Shown here in pieces: positions 1 to 10,289 of a stretch of 64,000 bases of DNA (the first letter of the stretch is position 1; each line of letters begins with the position of its first letter). The notes under the pieces are model-generated. The model saw only the letters and a list, made by a program, of their open reading frames with translations, searched no databases and was not told the origin of the DNA. Both the position numbers and the translations under genes were made by a program. The DNA is from Desmodus rotundus (lineage: Eukaryota > Chordata > Mammalia > Chiroptera > Phyllostomidae), in NCBI RefSeq assembly GCF_022682495.2, contig NC_071388.1, positions 80,911,073 to 80,975,072 on the forward strand, given 5' to 3'.

Positions 1-425
1 TATACATATTCAATAAATACTACTCAGCTGTAAGAAAAGATGAATATTGCCATTTGTGACATCATGGATGGATCCTAAGAATATAATGCTAAGCAAATAA
101 GTAAGACAGAAAAAGTGAAGACCCATATGATTTCCCTCATATGTGGGATGTAAACCTGAAAGCAACAAGTGAACAAACATGACAAACAAAGAAACAAAAA
201 TTGATCGGCACAGATGACAGTATGGTGGTTACCGGAGGGACAGGGAGGTGAGGGGGAAGTAGTAAAGGGAAAAGGGGATCAAATATATGGTGAGAGCAGG
301 ATATTGACTTTGGGTGGGAAACACAGAATGCAATATACAGGTGATGTATTAGAGTATTTTACCCTTGAAACCTATATAATTTTATTAACCAGTGTCACCC
401 CAATACATTTTATTTAAAAAATAAA
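1..425 (+). mobile_element. Old LINE-1 3' end (ORF2 tail and 3' UTR)
   Basis: The segment reads like the last part of an L1: the cluster 'tactactcagc', a 'catggatgg' stretch and 'atgctaagcaaataagtaag' are decayed versions of the conserved ORF2 C-terminal region, followed by a G-rich 3' UTR and an A-rich end near 415-430. No open frame of useful length remains. The left end is cut by the window. The exact subfamily is not resolvable by eye. Confidence 0.75.
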
Positions 426-429
426 AATA

Positions 430-700
430 TAAAATGCTTCTGAACAGCAAAAGGAACAATAAGCAAAATGGAAGGCAATCTATGGAATGGCAGAAAATAT
501 TTTTAAACCACATATCACATAAGAAGCTATTATCTAACATATATAAGGAATTTGGACAACTCAATAGCAAAACAACAAAAAATTCAATTAAAAATTTGGC
601 AAGGGCCCTGAATAGATACTTTTTTTCAAAAAAGATATAGAAAGGTCAAAGAACCTGTAAAAGTGGCCAATATCACTAGAGACTTCAGGTTTGCTGAGAA
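430..700 (+). mobile_element. Decayed L1 ORF2 fragment
   Basis: Codons resembling the L1 ORF2 segment upstream of the Cys-rich domain are seen: 'ISNIYKELxQLNSKxxxN' and then an 'LARALNRYF' stretch, matching the '[18 protein letters not shown]' and 'AKDLNRHF' motifs of the better preserved L1 at 1,586-2,572. It is a separate piece from the L1 end directly upstream, since ORF2 sequence here follows a 3' end. Confidence 0.65.
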
Positions 701-717
701 TTCTCTGACTAACGTTT

Positions 718-952
718 GTTAGGCTCTTTCTGGGTGCCAGATTCTGTGTTATATATATTACAATGACTAGTCTTGTAAATCTTCACAACAAATCTCTGCA
801 GTCAGTGTTATTCTCACCCCATCCCTAATTTACAAATAAGAAAATGGAGGCACAGAGAATTTGTGATTTAGCCAGAGTTATATGACTAGTAAATGATGTA
901 GCATGACTTCAAAACTGAAGGGTTTAAATCTAGAGTTTATGCATGTCACTAT
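718..952 (+). repeat. MIR SINE
   Basis: The core resembles the MIR consensus: a 'gtgccag..ctgtg' start, 'aatcttcacaacaa', 'ttacaaataagaaaatggag' and 'gcacagagaa', ending in a decayed 'agtaaatgatgtagca' tail. This is an ancient mammalian tRNA-derived SINE with heavy divergence. Confidence 0.8.
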
Positions 953-1135
953 TCTTTTTTTCACAATCATTAATAATTCTGGATATTGCTGCCATGGATC
1001 AGGCCAATGACCCATTTAGTAGACATGATTAGTCCAGGGAGATTTATGGAGAAACTGGAGGCGTTAATGAACTCCTGAAGCAGATTTCTGTTAATGCAAT
1101 CTGTGGCCAGCTTTCAATCTAAATTAGAAAAAGGA

Positions 1136-1340
1136 GCCCTGCCAGGTGTGGCTCAGTGGATTGAGTGCCAGCCTGTGAACCAAAAGGTCACTGGTTAGAT
1201 CCCAGCCAGTACACATGCCTGGGTTTTGGGCCAGGTCCCTCCCCAAGTGGGGGCGTGTGAGCTCTCTCACATATCTATGTCTCCCTCTCTCTCTTTCTGC
1301 CTCCCTTCCCCTGTCTCTAAAAATAAATAAAAAACATCTT
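1136..1340 (+). mobile_element. VES SINE (bat tRNA-derived)
   Basis: The head 'gccctgccaggtgtggctca' includes an A-box-like 'tggctcagtgg' and is followed by the B-box region 'ggtcactggttagatccc', the body 'catgcctgggttttgggcca' and a T/C-rich stretch ending 'ctctaaaaataaataaa'. This order is diagnostic of VES elements of yangochiropteran bats. Its A-rich tail was the insertion target of the L1 that follows. Confidence 0.9.
1322..1340. repeat. Target-site duplication of L1, copy 1
   Basis: The A-rich tail of the VES SINE, 'aataaataaaaaacatctt', recurs at 8,153-8,167 as 'aataaataacatctt' at the other end of the L1. The two differ only by four A bases in the homopolymer. This pair bounds the insertion. 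Confidence 0.75.
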
Positions 1341-1585
1341 TTTAAAAAAATTTTTATTGTTATTCAATTACAGTTGTATGCCTTTTCTCCCCATCCCTCC
1401 ACCCCACCCCAGCTGAACTCACCTCCCTCCCCACTTCCACCCTCCCCCTTGGTTTTGTCCATGTGTCCTTTATAGTAGGTTCTGTAATCCCCTCTTCCCA
1501 CTGTCCCCCCCCCCCAAGCTATTGTTAGATTCTTCTTAACTTCAATGTCTCTGGTTATATTTTGTTTGCTTTTTTCTTCTATTGA

Positions 1586-4500
1586 TTATGTTCCAGTTAA
1601 AGGTGAAATCATATCGTATTTGTCCCTCACCTCCTGGCTTATTTCACTTGGCATAATGCCCTCCAGTTTCATCCATGCTGTTGCAAAGGGTATAAGCTCC
1701 TTCTTTCTCTCTGCTGTGTAGAATTCCATTATGTAAATATACCACAGTTTTTGGATCCACTCATTTGCTGATGGGCACTTAGGTTGCTTCCAGTACTTGG
1801 CTATTGTAAATTGTGCTGCTATGAACATTGGGGTGCACAGGTTCTTTCGGATTGGTGTTTTAGGGTTCTTAGGGTATAATCCCAGCAGCGGAATTGCTGG
1901 GTCAAAGGGCAGTTCCATTTTTAGTTTTCTGAGGAAATTCCATATTGTTTTCCACAGTGGCCTCACCAGTCTGCATTCCCACCAACAGTGCAAGAGGGTT
2001 CCCTTTTCTCCACATCCTCTCCAACATTTGTTTGTGGATTTTTTTATGTTGGCCACTCTGACTGGTGTGAGATGGTACCTCATTGTGGTTTTAATTTGCA
2101 TCTCTCTGATGGCTAGTGATGCTGAGCATCTTTTCATATGTCTCTGGGCCCTCTGTATGTCTTCCTTGGAGAAGTGTCTGTTCAAGTCCTTTGCCCATTT
2201 TTTAATTGGGTTGTTTGTCTTCCTGGAGTGGAGTCGTGTGAGTTCTTTATATATTTTGGAGATCAGGCCCTTGTCTGAGGTATCATTAGCAAATATGTTT
2301 TCCCATACTGTTGGTTCTCTTTGTAATTTGGTGCTGTTTTCTTTAGCCATGCAGAAGCTTTGTACTTTGATGAGGTCCCATTTGTTTATTCTTTCCTTTA
2401 TGTCCCTTGCTTTAGGGGATGTGTCTGTGAGGATGTTGCTGCGTGGAATGTCTGAGATTTTCCTGCCAATGTTTTCCTCAAGGACTTTTATGGTGTTACG
2501 ACTTATATTTAAGTCTTTTATCCATCTTGAGTTTATTTTCGTGTATGGCATAAGTTGGTGATTGAGTTTCATTTTTTTTGCACGTAGCTGTCCAGATCTC
2601 CCAACACCATTTGTCGAAGAGGCTATTTTTGCTCCATTTTATGCTCCTGCCTCCTTTGTCAAATATTAATTGACCGTAAAGTCTTGAGTTTACTTCTGGG
2701 CTCTCTGTTCTGTTCCATTGGTCTATGTGCCTGTTTTTATGCCAGTACCAGGCTGTTTTGATTACCGTGGCCTTGTAATACAGTTTGATATCAGGTATTG
2801 TGATCCCTCCTGCTTTGTTCTTCTTTCTCAAAATTGCTGCAGCTATTCGGGGTCATTTATGGTTCCATATAAATTTCTGAAATGTTTGTTCTATATCTGT
2901 GAAATATGTCATGGGTACTCTAATAGGGATTGCATTGAATCTATAAATTGCTTTGGGTAGTATGGCCATTTTGATGATGTTAAGTCTTCCAATCCATGAG
3001 CATGGTACATGCTTCCATTTGTTTGTGTCTTCCTTCATTTCTTTCTTCAGTGTTGTGTAGTTTTCTGAGTACAGGTCTTTTACCTCCTTGGTTAGGTTTA
3101 TTCCTAGGTACCATATTTTTCTTGTTGCTATATCAAATGGGATTTTTTTCCTGATTTCTGTTTCTGCAGTTTCATTGTTGGTGTACAGGAATGCCTTTGA
3201 TTTCTGAGTATTGACTTTGTATCCAGCTGTTTTGCCAAATTCATTTATTAGGTCGAGTAGTTTTTGCTGGAGTCTATAGGATTTTCCATGTACACTATCA
3301 TGTCGTCTGCAAACAGTGAGTTTCATTTGCTCCTTTCCAATTTGGATGCCTTTTATTGCTTTTTCTTGTCTGATTGCTGTGGCTAGGACTTCCAATACTA
3401 TGTTGAATAGGAGTGGTGAGAGAGGGCATCCTTGTCTTGTTCCTGATCTTAGTGGAAAAGCTCTAAGTTTTTGTCCATTGAGTGTGATGTTGGCTGTAGG
3501 TCTCTCATATATGGCCTTTATTATGTTGAGGAATGCTCCCTCTACTCCCACTTTGCTGAGTGTTTTTATCAGAAATGGGTGCTGTATCTTATCAAATGCT
3601 TTTTCCGCATCTATTGATATGATCATGTGATTTTTGTCTTTGCTGTTGTTGATGTGATGTATTATGTTTATTGATTTGCGAATATTGTACCATCCTTGCA
3701 TCCCTGGGATGAATCCCACTTGGTCATGGTGGATGATCTTTTTAATGTATTGCTGGATGCGGTTTGCCAATATTTTGTTGAGAATTTTAGCGTCTATGTT
3801 CATCAGCGATATTGGCCTGAAGTTTTCTTTCTTCGTTGTGTCTTTATCTGGTTTTGGGATTAGGATGATGCTGGCTTCATAAAAAGAGTTTGGGAGTCTT
3901 CCATCAGTTTGGATTTTTTCGAATAGTCTTTGAAGGATAGGGGTTAGCTCTTCCTTAAATGCTTTGTAGAATTCTCCTGTGAAACCATCTGGTCCAGGGC
4001 TTTTGTGTGTTGGGAGTTTTTTGATGACTGCTTCAATTTTGTCTGCTGTTATTGGTGTGTTCAGGTTTTCTGCTTCTTCTTCATTCAGTTTTGGAAGGTT
4101 ATATTTTCTAGAAATGTGTCCATTTCACCTCGGTTTTCAAATTTCTTAGCATACAGTTCTTCGTAGTAATTTCTTACAATCCTTTGTATTTCTGTGGTAT
4201 CAGTTGTAATCTCTCCTCTTTCATTTCTAATTGTGTTTATTTGGATCCTCTCTCTTTTCTTCTTGATGAGCCTACTTAAAGGCTTGTCGATTTTGTTTAT
4301 CTTTTCAAAGAACCAGCTCCTGGATTCATTGATCCTTAGAATTGTGCTTTTAGTCTCTATGTCATTTAACTCTGCTCTGATCTTGGTTATTTCCTTCCTT
4401 CTGCTTGCTCTGGGCTGTCTTTGTTGTTGTTCCTCCAGTTCTTGTAGGCGTAGGGTTAGGTTGTTTGTTTGAAATGTTTCTATCTTTTTAAGGTAGGCCT

Positions 4501-5398
4501 GTATTGCTATGAACTTCCCTCTCAGGACTGCCTTTGCTGTGTCGCATAGGTTTTGGGTTGTTGTGAGTTCATTTTCATTTGTTTCCAGAAAGTTTTTGAT
4601 TTCTTCCCTAATCTCGTTGTTGACCCATTCATTGTTTAATAGCATGCTATTCAGTCTCCATGATTTTGGGTGTTTTGGGTTTTTTCCTTTGGGGTTGGTT
4701 TCTAGTTTCAGCCCCTTGTGATCAGAGAAAATGCTTGATATGATTTCAATTTTCTTGAATTTGTTGAGGCTTGCTTTGTGTCCTATCATGTGGTCTATCT
4801 TTGAAAAAGTTCCATGGACACTTGAAAAGAATGTGTATTTTGCTTCTTTGGGATGAAAAGCTCTATATATATCAGTTAAGTCCATTTCCTCTAGGGGATT
4901 GTTAAGTGACACAATATCCTTGTTGATATTTCATTTGGAAGACCTGTCCATTTTTGATAGTGGGGTGTTAAAATCCCCTACTATAATTGTGTTGCTGTCA
5001 ATATCTTTCTTGAAGTCCTCCAAGATTTTCTTTATGTATTTGGGTGCTCCTATGTTGGGTGCATATATATTGACAATGTTTATGTCTTCTTGGTGGATTC
5101 TTCCTTTGAGTATTATGAAGTGACCTTCTGGGTCTCTCTTTATGGCCCTTTTTTGGAAGTCTATTTTGTCTGATATGAGTATTGCTACCCCTGCTTTTTT
5201 TTCCTGTCCATTTGCTTGGAAAATTTATTTCCAGCCCTTCACTTTCAGTCTGTGTAAGTCTTTTGTCCTGAGATGGGTCTCTTGTAGGCAGCATATGTGT
5301 GGGTCATGTTTTCTTATCCATTCAGCTATTCTATGTCTTTTGATTGGAGCATTTAATCCATTTACGTTTAAGGTTATTATCGATAGGTAGTTATTCAT
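1586..5398 (-). pseudogene. L1 ORF2 (endonuclease/reverse transcriptase), broken
   Basis: ORF2p nicks target DNA and reverse transcribes the element RNA. The frame starts MNNYLSIITLNVNGLN at 5,398 and ends MISPLTGT at 1,586, roughly the family's usual 1,270 codons. The endonuclease part (5,398 to about 4,700) carries an in-frame TAA at 5,225-5,227. The linker region is open for 275 codons (4,912-4,085) and the RT region for 316 codons (3,803-2,853), with '[12 protein letters not shown]' and '[12 protein letters not shown]'. The catalytic 'FADDM' is still encoded near 3,300 but out of frame between two small indels. The C-terminal part (2,572-1,586) has the zinc-knuckle pattern C-x3-C-x7-H-C-x4-C in '[18 protein letters not shown]'. 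Frameshifts lie near 2,500-2,850, 3,270 and 3,315. It is inactive as it stands. Confidence 0.92.
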
Positions 5399-5450
5399 TG
5401 CCACTTTTTCCTACCTGTGTTCCTCTGTCTTTCTCTTTTCCTTCCTTTCC

Positions 5451-6379
5451 TTAAAGCAGTCCCTTTAGCATCTCTTGCAGAGCTGGTTTGGTGGAGCTGT
5501 ATTCTTTTAGACTTCTTTTGTCTGGGAAACTCTTTATTTGGCCTTCTATCTTGATTGAGAGCCTTGCTGGGTAAAGTAGTCTTGGTTGCAGGCCTCTGGT
5601 TCTCATTACTTGGAATATTTTTTGCCATTCTCTTCTGGCTTGGAGCGTTTCCATTGAGAAGTCAGTTGTTAACCTTATTGGGGCTCCCTTGTATGTTACT
5701 TCCTGTTTCTCCCTTGCTGCCTTTAAGATCCTCTCTTTGTCTTGGAAAATTGCCATTTTAATTATGATGTGTCTTGCAGTGGGTCTCTTTGGGTTCCTCT
5801 TGCTTGGGACTCTCTGTGTTTCCTGGATTTGGGTGACTTTTTCTCTCTTCAGATTAGGGAAATTTTCCATCATTACTTTTTCAAACAGGTTTTCTATCCC
5901 TTGCTCTTCTTCTCCTTCTGGTATTCCTATTATATGGATATTGTTACGTTTCATGTTGTCCTGCATTTCCCTTAATACCTCTTCATTCTTTCTGAGCCTC
6001 TTTTCCTTTTCTTGCTCTTTCTGGGTGTTTTTTCTACTTTGTCCTCCAGCTCGCTGATCCGATCTTCTGCTTCATCAAGTCTGCTTTTCATTCCTTCTAC
6101 TGTGTTCTTCAATTCCGAAATTGTATTCTTCATTTCCTCTTGGCCCTTGTTGATAGTTTCTATTTCCTTTTTCATGTTGATATAGTTTGCAGTGAGTTCA
6201 TTGTAGTTTCCCTGTAGTTTCTGGTAGTTTTCTTTGAGCTCAGAGAGCTCAGTGAGCTTCCTCATAACCATTGCTTTGAACTCAGTATCTGATAGTTGAC
6301 TTGCCTCTTTTTCAGTTAGCATTCTTTCTGAGGCTTCCTCCTTTCCTTTCATTTGGGGATTGTTTCTTTGTTTTCCCAT
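5451..6379 (-). pseudogene. L1 ORF1 (RNA-binding chaperone), single frameshift
   Basis: ORF1p is the trimeric RNA-binding partner of ORF2p. The ATG at 6,379 opens 135 codons that are rich in E/K and heptad-like ('ISELKNTVEGMKSRLDEAED'), the coiled coil. A one-base slip in the 'aaaaaacaccc' tract near 6,030 moves the frame to 'KRY' and a stop at 5,972. The RRM and C-terminal domain continue in another frame from about 6,030 to 5,451: 'RNNIHIIGIPEGEEEQGIEN', 'MMENFPNLK', 'RPTARHIIIKMA', 'RILKAAREKQ', 'LYPARLSI'. Apart from that slip, the protein is complete. Confidence 0.9.
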
Positions 6380-6599
6380 TGTTTGTGAGACTCTTCTTGT
6401 TAGCCTCTGCTTCTTAAATTGATCTATTCTGACTCCCTGGGTTTATGGTATGAACTTCTATGGTAGAATGCCAATGGGATTCAGTGGTGCTGTCTCCTTA
6501 ATCTCCTGTTCTCACTGGTTTTGAGCTGATGTTTATGGGTGTAACACAGTCTTACTCTGGTCTTTTTAACACTCCAGGTTTTCTTGTCTCACCTGTGGG

Positions 6600-6880
6600 A
6601 AAAAGAGGAATGGGGGCAAAAAAAAAAAAAAACGGAAGGAGGGAAAAAGGGAATAGAAAAGGAAAGGAAGGAAGGAAGTAGGAATAAAGAAAGATCAGGG
6701 GCAAGATAAGAAGGAATTTTTTAACAAAAATTAAAACAACAGAATAAATAAAAGTAGGCAGGAAGAAGGAATAAAAAAAGTATGGGATGGAAGGAAGAAG
6801 GAATAAAAAAGAAAGAAGGACAGAAAGGAAGAAGGAATTCAGGGGGAAAGAAGGAAGGGAAAAAAAAAAAAGAAGGTCTT
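6600..6880. repeat. Purine-rich (GGAA/GAA) low-complexity tract in L1 5' UTR
   Basis: About 280 bp of the plus strand consist of A and G in 'ggaaggaagg', 'gaagaaggaataaa' type repeats with runs of A, interrupted by short T-rich pieces. It lies between ORF1 and the GC-rich part of the L1 5' UTR. The 147-codon frame on the minus strand across it is a low-complexity artefact. Confidence 0.8.
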
Positions 6881-7441
6881 CTGCTGGCTTTAAACTGGTC
6901 GGGTTAGTTCTGCTGGTTGTCCTGTCTGTGGAACGGGAGGGGATGGTTGGAAGGATTGGTTTCACTTTTCTCCCTTCCTGAGCCACACTCTTCACTGTTG
7001 TTCAGCCTTCAGTCTAGTTCCTCCAGGTCCTTCTGCTCCCCACTAGGCCTTTAGTTCACTAGCTGTGCTGTCCTTGAGTTGCACCAATTAGGGGCAATTC
7101 ACATTCCACCTTCTTGCTCTTTGCTGTCTTAGATGCTAGGGGCTCTTGGTGCTGCTTTGGGGTAGTTCAGCCCCCTACTGGGTCGAGTCTTTCCAGGGAA
7201 TGCAGTCTCTCCTAGCCCTGCAGCTCCCCTCTGCTGGGCGTTCTGCCTTCCTCCTAGAGAGCCAGTAGGCCCTGCAGAGTTCTGTGCGCAGGGGCTACGT
7301 AGGAGTTTTTTAGAACCAGTGCTTTTGGCTGTGGTTGCCTGCAGGCAACCAGGCCATTGACCGGGTTGTGTGGCCCATCTCTGCTTTGGACTTCGGTTGG
7401 TTGCTGATCCCCTGCTTTGGGTCTGTGCGCTGGGGCAGCCA

Positions 7442-7657
7442 GCCACTAATCCGGTTGCACACTCACCCAGGAGCTTTTTGTCTGTGCTCCCTGGCAGCCG
7501 GGCGCTTATCAGGGTGCCCGCCCACCCGGGGTTTCAGGTGTGGGCCCCAGGCCACTGACTGGGGTACGTACCCACTGGGGCACTTTGGGTCTGGCGCCCA
7601 GGCAGCTGGGCCGCTTATCAGGGCTCACGCTCACCCGGGGTTTCAGGTGTGGGCCCC
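7442..7657 (-). repeat. Two tandem ~109-bp units in L1 5' UTR
   Basis: Unit 1 (from 7,442) and unit 2 (from 7,551) share in order 'gccact', a 'cccggg/ccgcttatcaggg' block, 'cacccggggtttcaggtgtg' and 'gggcccc'. Spacing between equivalent bases is 109 bp. A more decayed relative ('ggccattgaccgggttgtg') starts near 7,351. Tandem monomers in L1 5' UTRs act as promoters in some mammals; here that role is inference. Confidence 0.75.
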
Positions 7658-8152
7658 TAGACGAGCGCCAGCTGGGCTTCAGGTGAGCGCCGGGGCTGCT
7701 TTTCCGCGCTCACAGTCCAGGGCTGAGGGGGGAGGGGCGCCAGATGCTGCGGCTGCTGGGGAGAGTTCTCTAACTAGCTACTACGTGCCTCTATTTTCTT
7801 TTCCTTTTTGAGAAATTCTTCCTATTCAAGCCCCCCTGGTCCAAACAAGCACCTGGCTGCTCACACAGCCCAGCCTGGCTCTCTCCCAGGAATCCTGCAG
7901 CAGACCCTGCACCCGGGCCAGGGCTTCAGTCGCCCTCATCCCTTCGAGGGTCCCGGGTATCTTATTGTCATTAAGCACTCTTCTTACCGTCTGATCTTTC
8001 GATGTCCTCTATCTTTGGTCTCCGATCTTCATATATGCTGGAATACTGTTGGCTGTTCGCTCTGCTCCTCAGATCAGCTAGGTATTTCACTGGTGTTGAG
8101 GGGAAGTGGACTCCGCTCCCACCTATCTCGCCGCCATCTTCCACAATGTCAT

Positions 8153-8167
8153 AATAAATAACATCTT
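8153..8167. repeat. Target-site duplication of L1, copy 2
   Basis: 'aataaataacatctt' matches the VES tail at 1,322-1,340 except for four A bases. It lies directly beyond the L1 5' end. Confidence 0.75.
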
Positions 8168-9225
8168 AAAAAACAAAAATGAGAAAGAAAGAAAAAGAAG
8201 ATCATTCCTTTGGAGTACCTAGGACTTGGGACTATCAAGTCTCAATATGACTACCAGGAAGGTATGGGAGGGGGGAGTATGGAATTAGCTATTTGAGGGA
8301 AAATAATAAGTGCTAATGAATCAGAATTAACAGAGAAGGGTTATAAGAAATTTCAGAGAGCAGGCATTACCACTTGCATCTTGCTCTAATGAGTCAACCT
8401 CAGCTTGACAGTGGGGTGGAGGAATATGAAGTCAGTTTGGCTCAGGGCCAGAACCAAGAGAAAAAACCTGCCCTTTATGCAAGGTTACTTTGGGATTTAT
8501 CAATATTATGTAAACACTCTTCTCATTTAATGACAGCCATATTATCTTTGCTAAGAAATCACTATGGATTCCCTAATAATGTCCACTGAGTGTTGCACAT
8601 AAATATGGGTACATGTTTACAATTACAGAAGTTTTCCTATTTGCAGTCTCTAAGCATAAAACTTTTAATAGAGTCTCTAGAGGAGACTCTGACTCATTAT
8701 ATTTTCAGGAGAGTGTTACTGGTTAAGAAGTGAAAGAGAGTATTAGCTAGGGTACTGTCCTCAAACATTCTCAGGTGATGGATTTCCAAGACTAATGATA
8801 GAATCGAAAAGGGAAATATTTTCATTATTTCTTTTCTGAGAAGTCATTGAAGTAGACCCTCCCCTAGGTTTTATAATAAAATGAGAGAAGAGTCTTTGAG
8901 TCTTATGTATCAGATTTGTTGAAGCCATTGATTTTACATTTATAAACTATAAAAAAGTCAGTATAAATATTGAAGACTAGCCTAGCAGTACACTTTTAGA
9001 TAATGAATACATGGGAAGAAATTACAGAGTCTTAATTCCATCCATTTTTAATGGTGTAAATTATAATGGGTATAAAGCATTATCGTGTCACTTCCACATC
9101 TCTTTTCTTCCATCTTAAATCCATTCTTCTTCCCTTTCCCAATCTATGTAAAGCAAGAGCAGAGAAACTTTTTGAACGTTTGACAATCCAATATGGAGTC
9201 ATTGTCACCCATGACAGTTATGTTA
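8168..9225. other. Intergenic DNA, no gene seen
   Basis: About 1 kb of AT-rich unique-looking sequence. The only open frames are short (71 and 94 codons) and show no familiar motif. No repeat is recognised. Confidence 0.6.
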
Positions 9226-9229
9226 AGTG

Positions 9230-9665
9230 CTATGTCAAGACTGAGGTAATCAGGTGTAATGGGAACGCCCTTGGGAGAGGGGCCTGGAGCACCCAAAACC
9301 ACAAGTCTGGACACCAAAATAAGTGGGACCTCCACCCCTGTGGGCTATGAGAACTCAGAGTTCCCATCACCCAGTGCTCAAGCTTGGTTATACCACGGGT
9401 CACACTCAGAGCCCTGATGCATGCTGTTCCTATAGCTGCCTGGCTGGAGGCCAGTGCCACCTCTCCACCCGTGGTCACTGCCAGTGACCCGGACTTCACA
9501 CCTGGTGCTCGCTCTGCTCACTTCTATCTGTAAGTTCTCCCTCTCTGTGTGTAACCTGCATGTGACTTATTGGACAGGTCTCCCCTAATAAACCTGACAT
9601 TGTGGAGAGACATGGACATATGTGAGTGACTCCTTTCAAGGATGCGTCCTTTCTCATGACACACT
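9230..9665 (+). repeat. Possible solitary LTR remnant
   Basis: The segment is richer in G+C than its surroundings and has an LTR-like arrangement: a CT-rich stretch near 9,530-9,560, then 'taataaacctgacattgtgg' (a polyadenylation-signal-like AATAAA at about 9,587) and a short downstream region ending 'ctcatgaca'. The 5' TG and 3' CA ends and target-site duplication cannot be fixed. No retroviral gene flanks it. It could equally be an unrelated medium-reiteration repeat. Confidence 0.3.
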
Positions 9666-10289
9666 CTTCTAGCCCTACCTCTGTCACTGTGCTGCCCTAA
9701 GTATTTCTTATTTCTCCCATTTCCCCTCTTTTCCTCCATCATTTGCTTAGTTGCTTTTTGCAGAGCTCCTATGTTTGTCCTTGCTTCTCCTGACTTGTCT
9801 CCAGGTGTGGGAGTAGAGCTAAGATGTGTCTACCTTCAATCCTAGTGTTCTGCACAACTTTTTCAATCTTTATATGGTCAATGCTTGGTTTTTTAAGGAC
9901 AGAGCTAGCTGCTCTGGATTTGTCTTGAACCATATCAGATAATTTCCACAGGGAGGTTGATCTAATTTAAGTGAGAGGAATAGGAAACACATTTATTGTG
10001 GAAACTTAACCCCCCCCCAAAAAAAACCCCAAAGGTCCAAAATAGCGTCAGTCGTGCTGAAAGCACATGATACCAAACCTAGATTTAATACCTGATTTAA
10101 TTGCAGTTTCAGCCTCTCCCAGAAACACAATCTTAATAAACCAGTCTGGAATTTTCTGGCCTAGCACCCACCAGTAAGATAATCTATGGGCCCTCTTCAT
10201 CCCCCATAGAAAGAAGAAGCAAACTGCATGATAAAAACCCTCCCCTTCCCTTCCCCATAAGAAAAAGGCATCCTGGCCCCCAAATAATC
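9666..10289. other. Intergenic DNA, no gene seen
   Basis: Contains a C-run/A-run junction near 10,010-10,030 and a pyrimidine-rich stretch at 10,235-10,260. No coding pattern, RNA gene or clear repeat was recognised. Confidence 0.5.

Larger units (their letters stand above)
1341..8152 (-). mobile_element. Near-full-length LINE-1
   Basis: About 6.8 kb, read right to left. The 5' end near 8,147 reads 'aagatggcggcgagat' on the minus strand, the usual L1 start. A GC-rich 5' UTR (about 6,400-8,147) is followed by ORF1 (6,379 to 5,451), ORF2 (5,398 to 1,586), a 3' UTR with a purine-rich tract (about 1,380-1,520 as C-rich plus strand) and a terminal A-run at 1,341-1,360. A target-site duplication flanks it. 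The full length and the recognisable ORFs point to a fairly young insertion, but both ORFs are broken, so it cannot move by itself. Confidence 0.93.

Noticed and set aside
1797..2561. 254-codon open frame on the plus strand
   Set aside because: It is antisense to the L1 ORF2 C-terminus; its composition reflects the complement of that coding sequence.
6552..6995. 147-codon Phe/Leu/Ser-rich frame as a membrane protein
   Set aside because: It is produced by the purine tract of the L1 5' UTR read on the other strand; low complexity only.
7335..7811. 158-codon frame in GC-rich DNA
   Set aside because: It lies in the L1 5' UTR on the antisense strand and crosses the tandem 109-bp units; there is no family motif.
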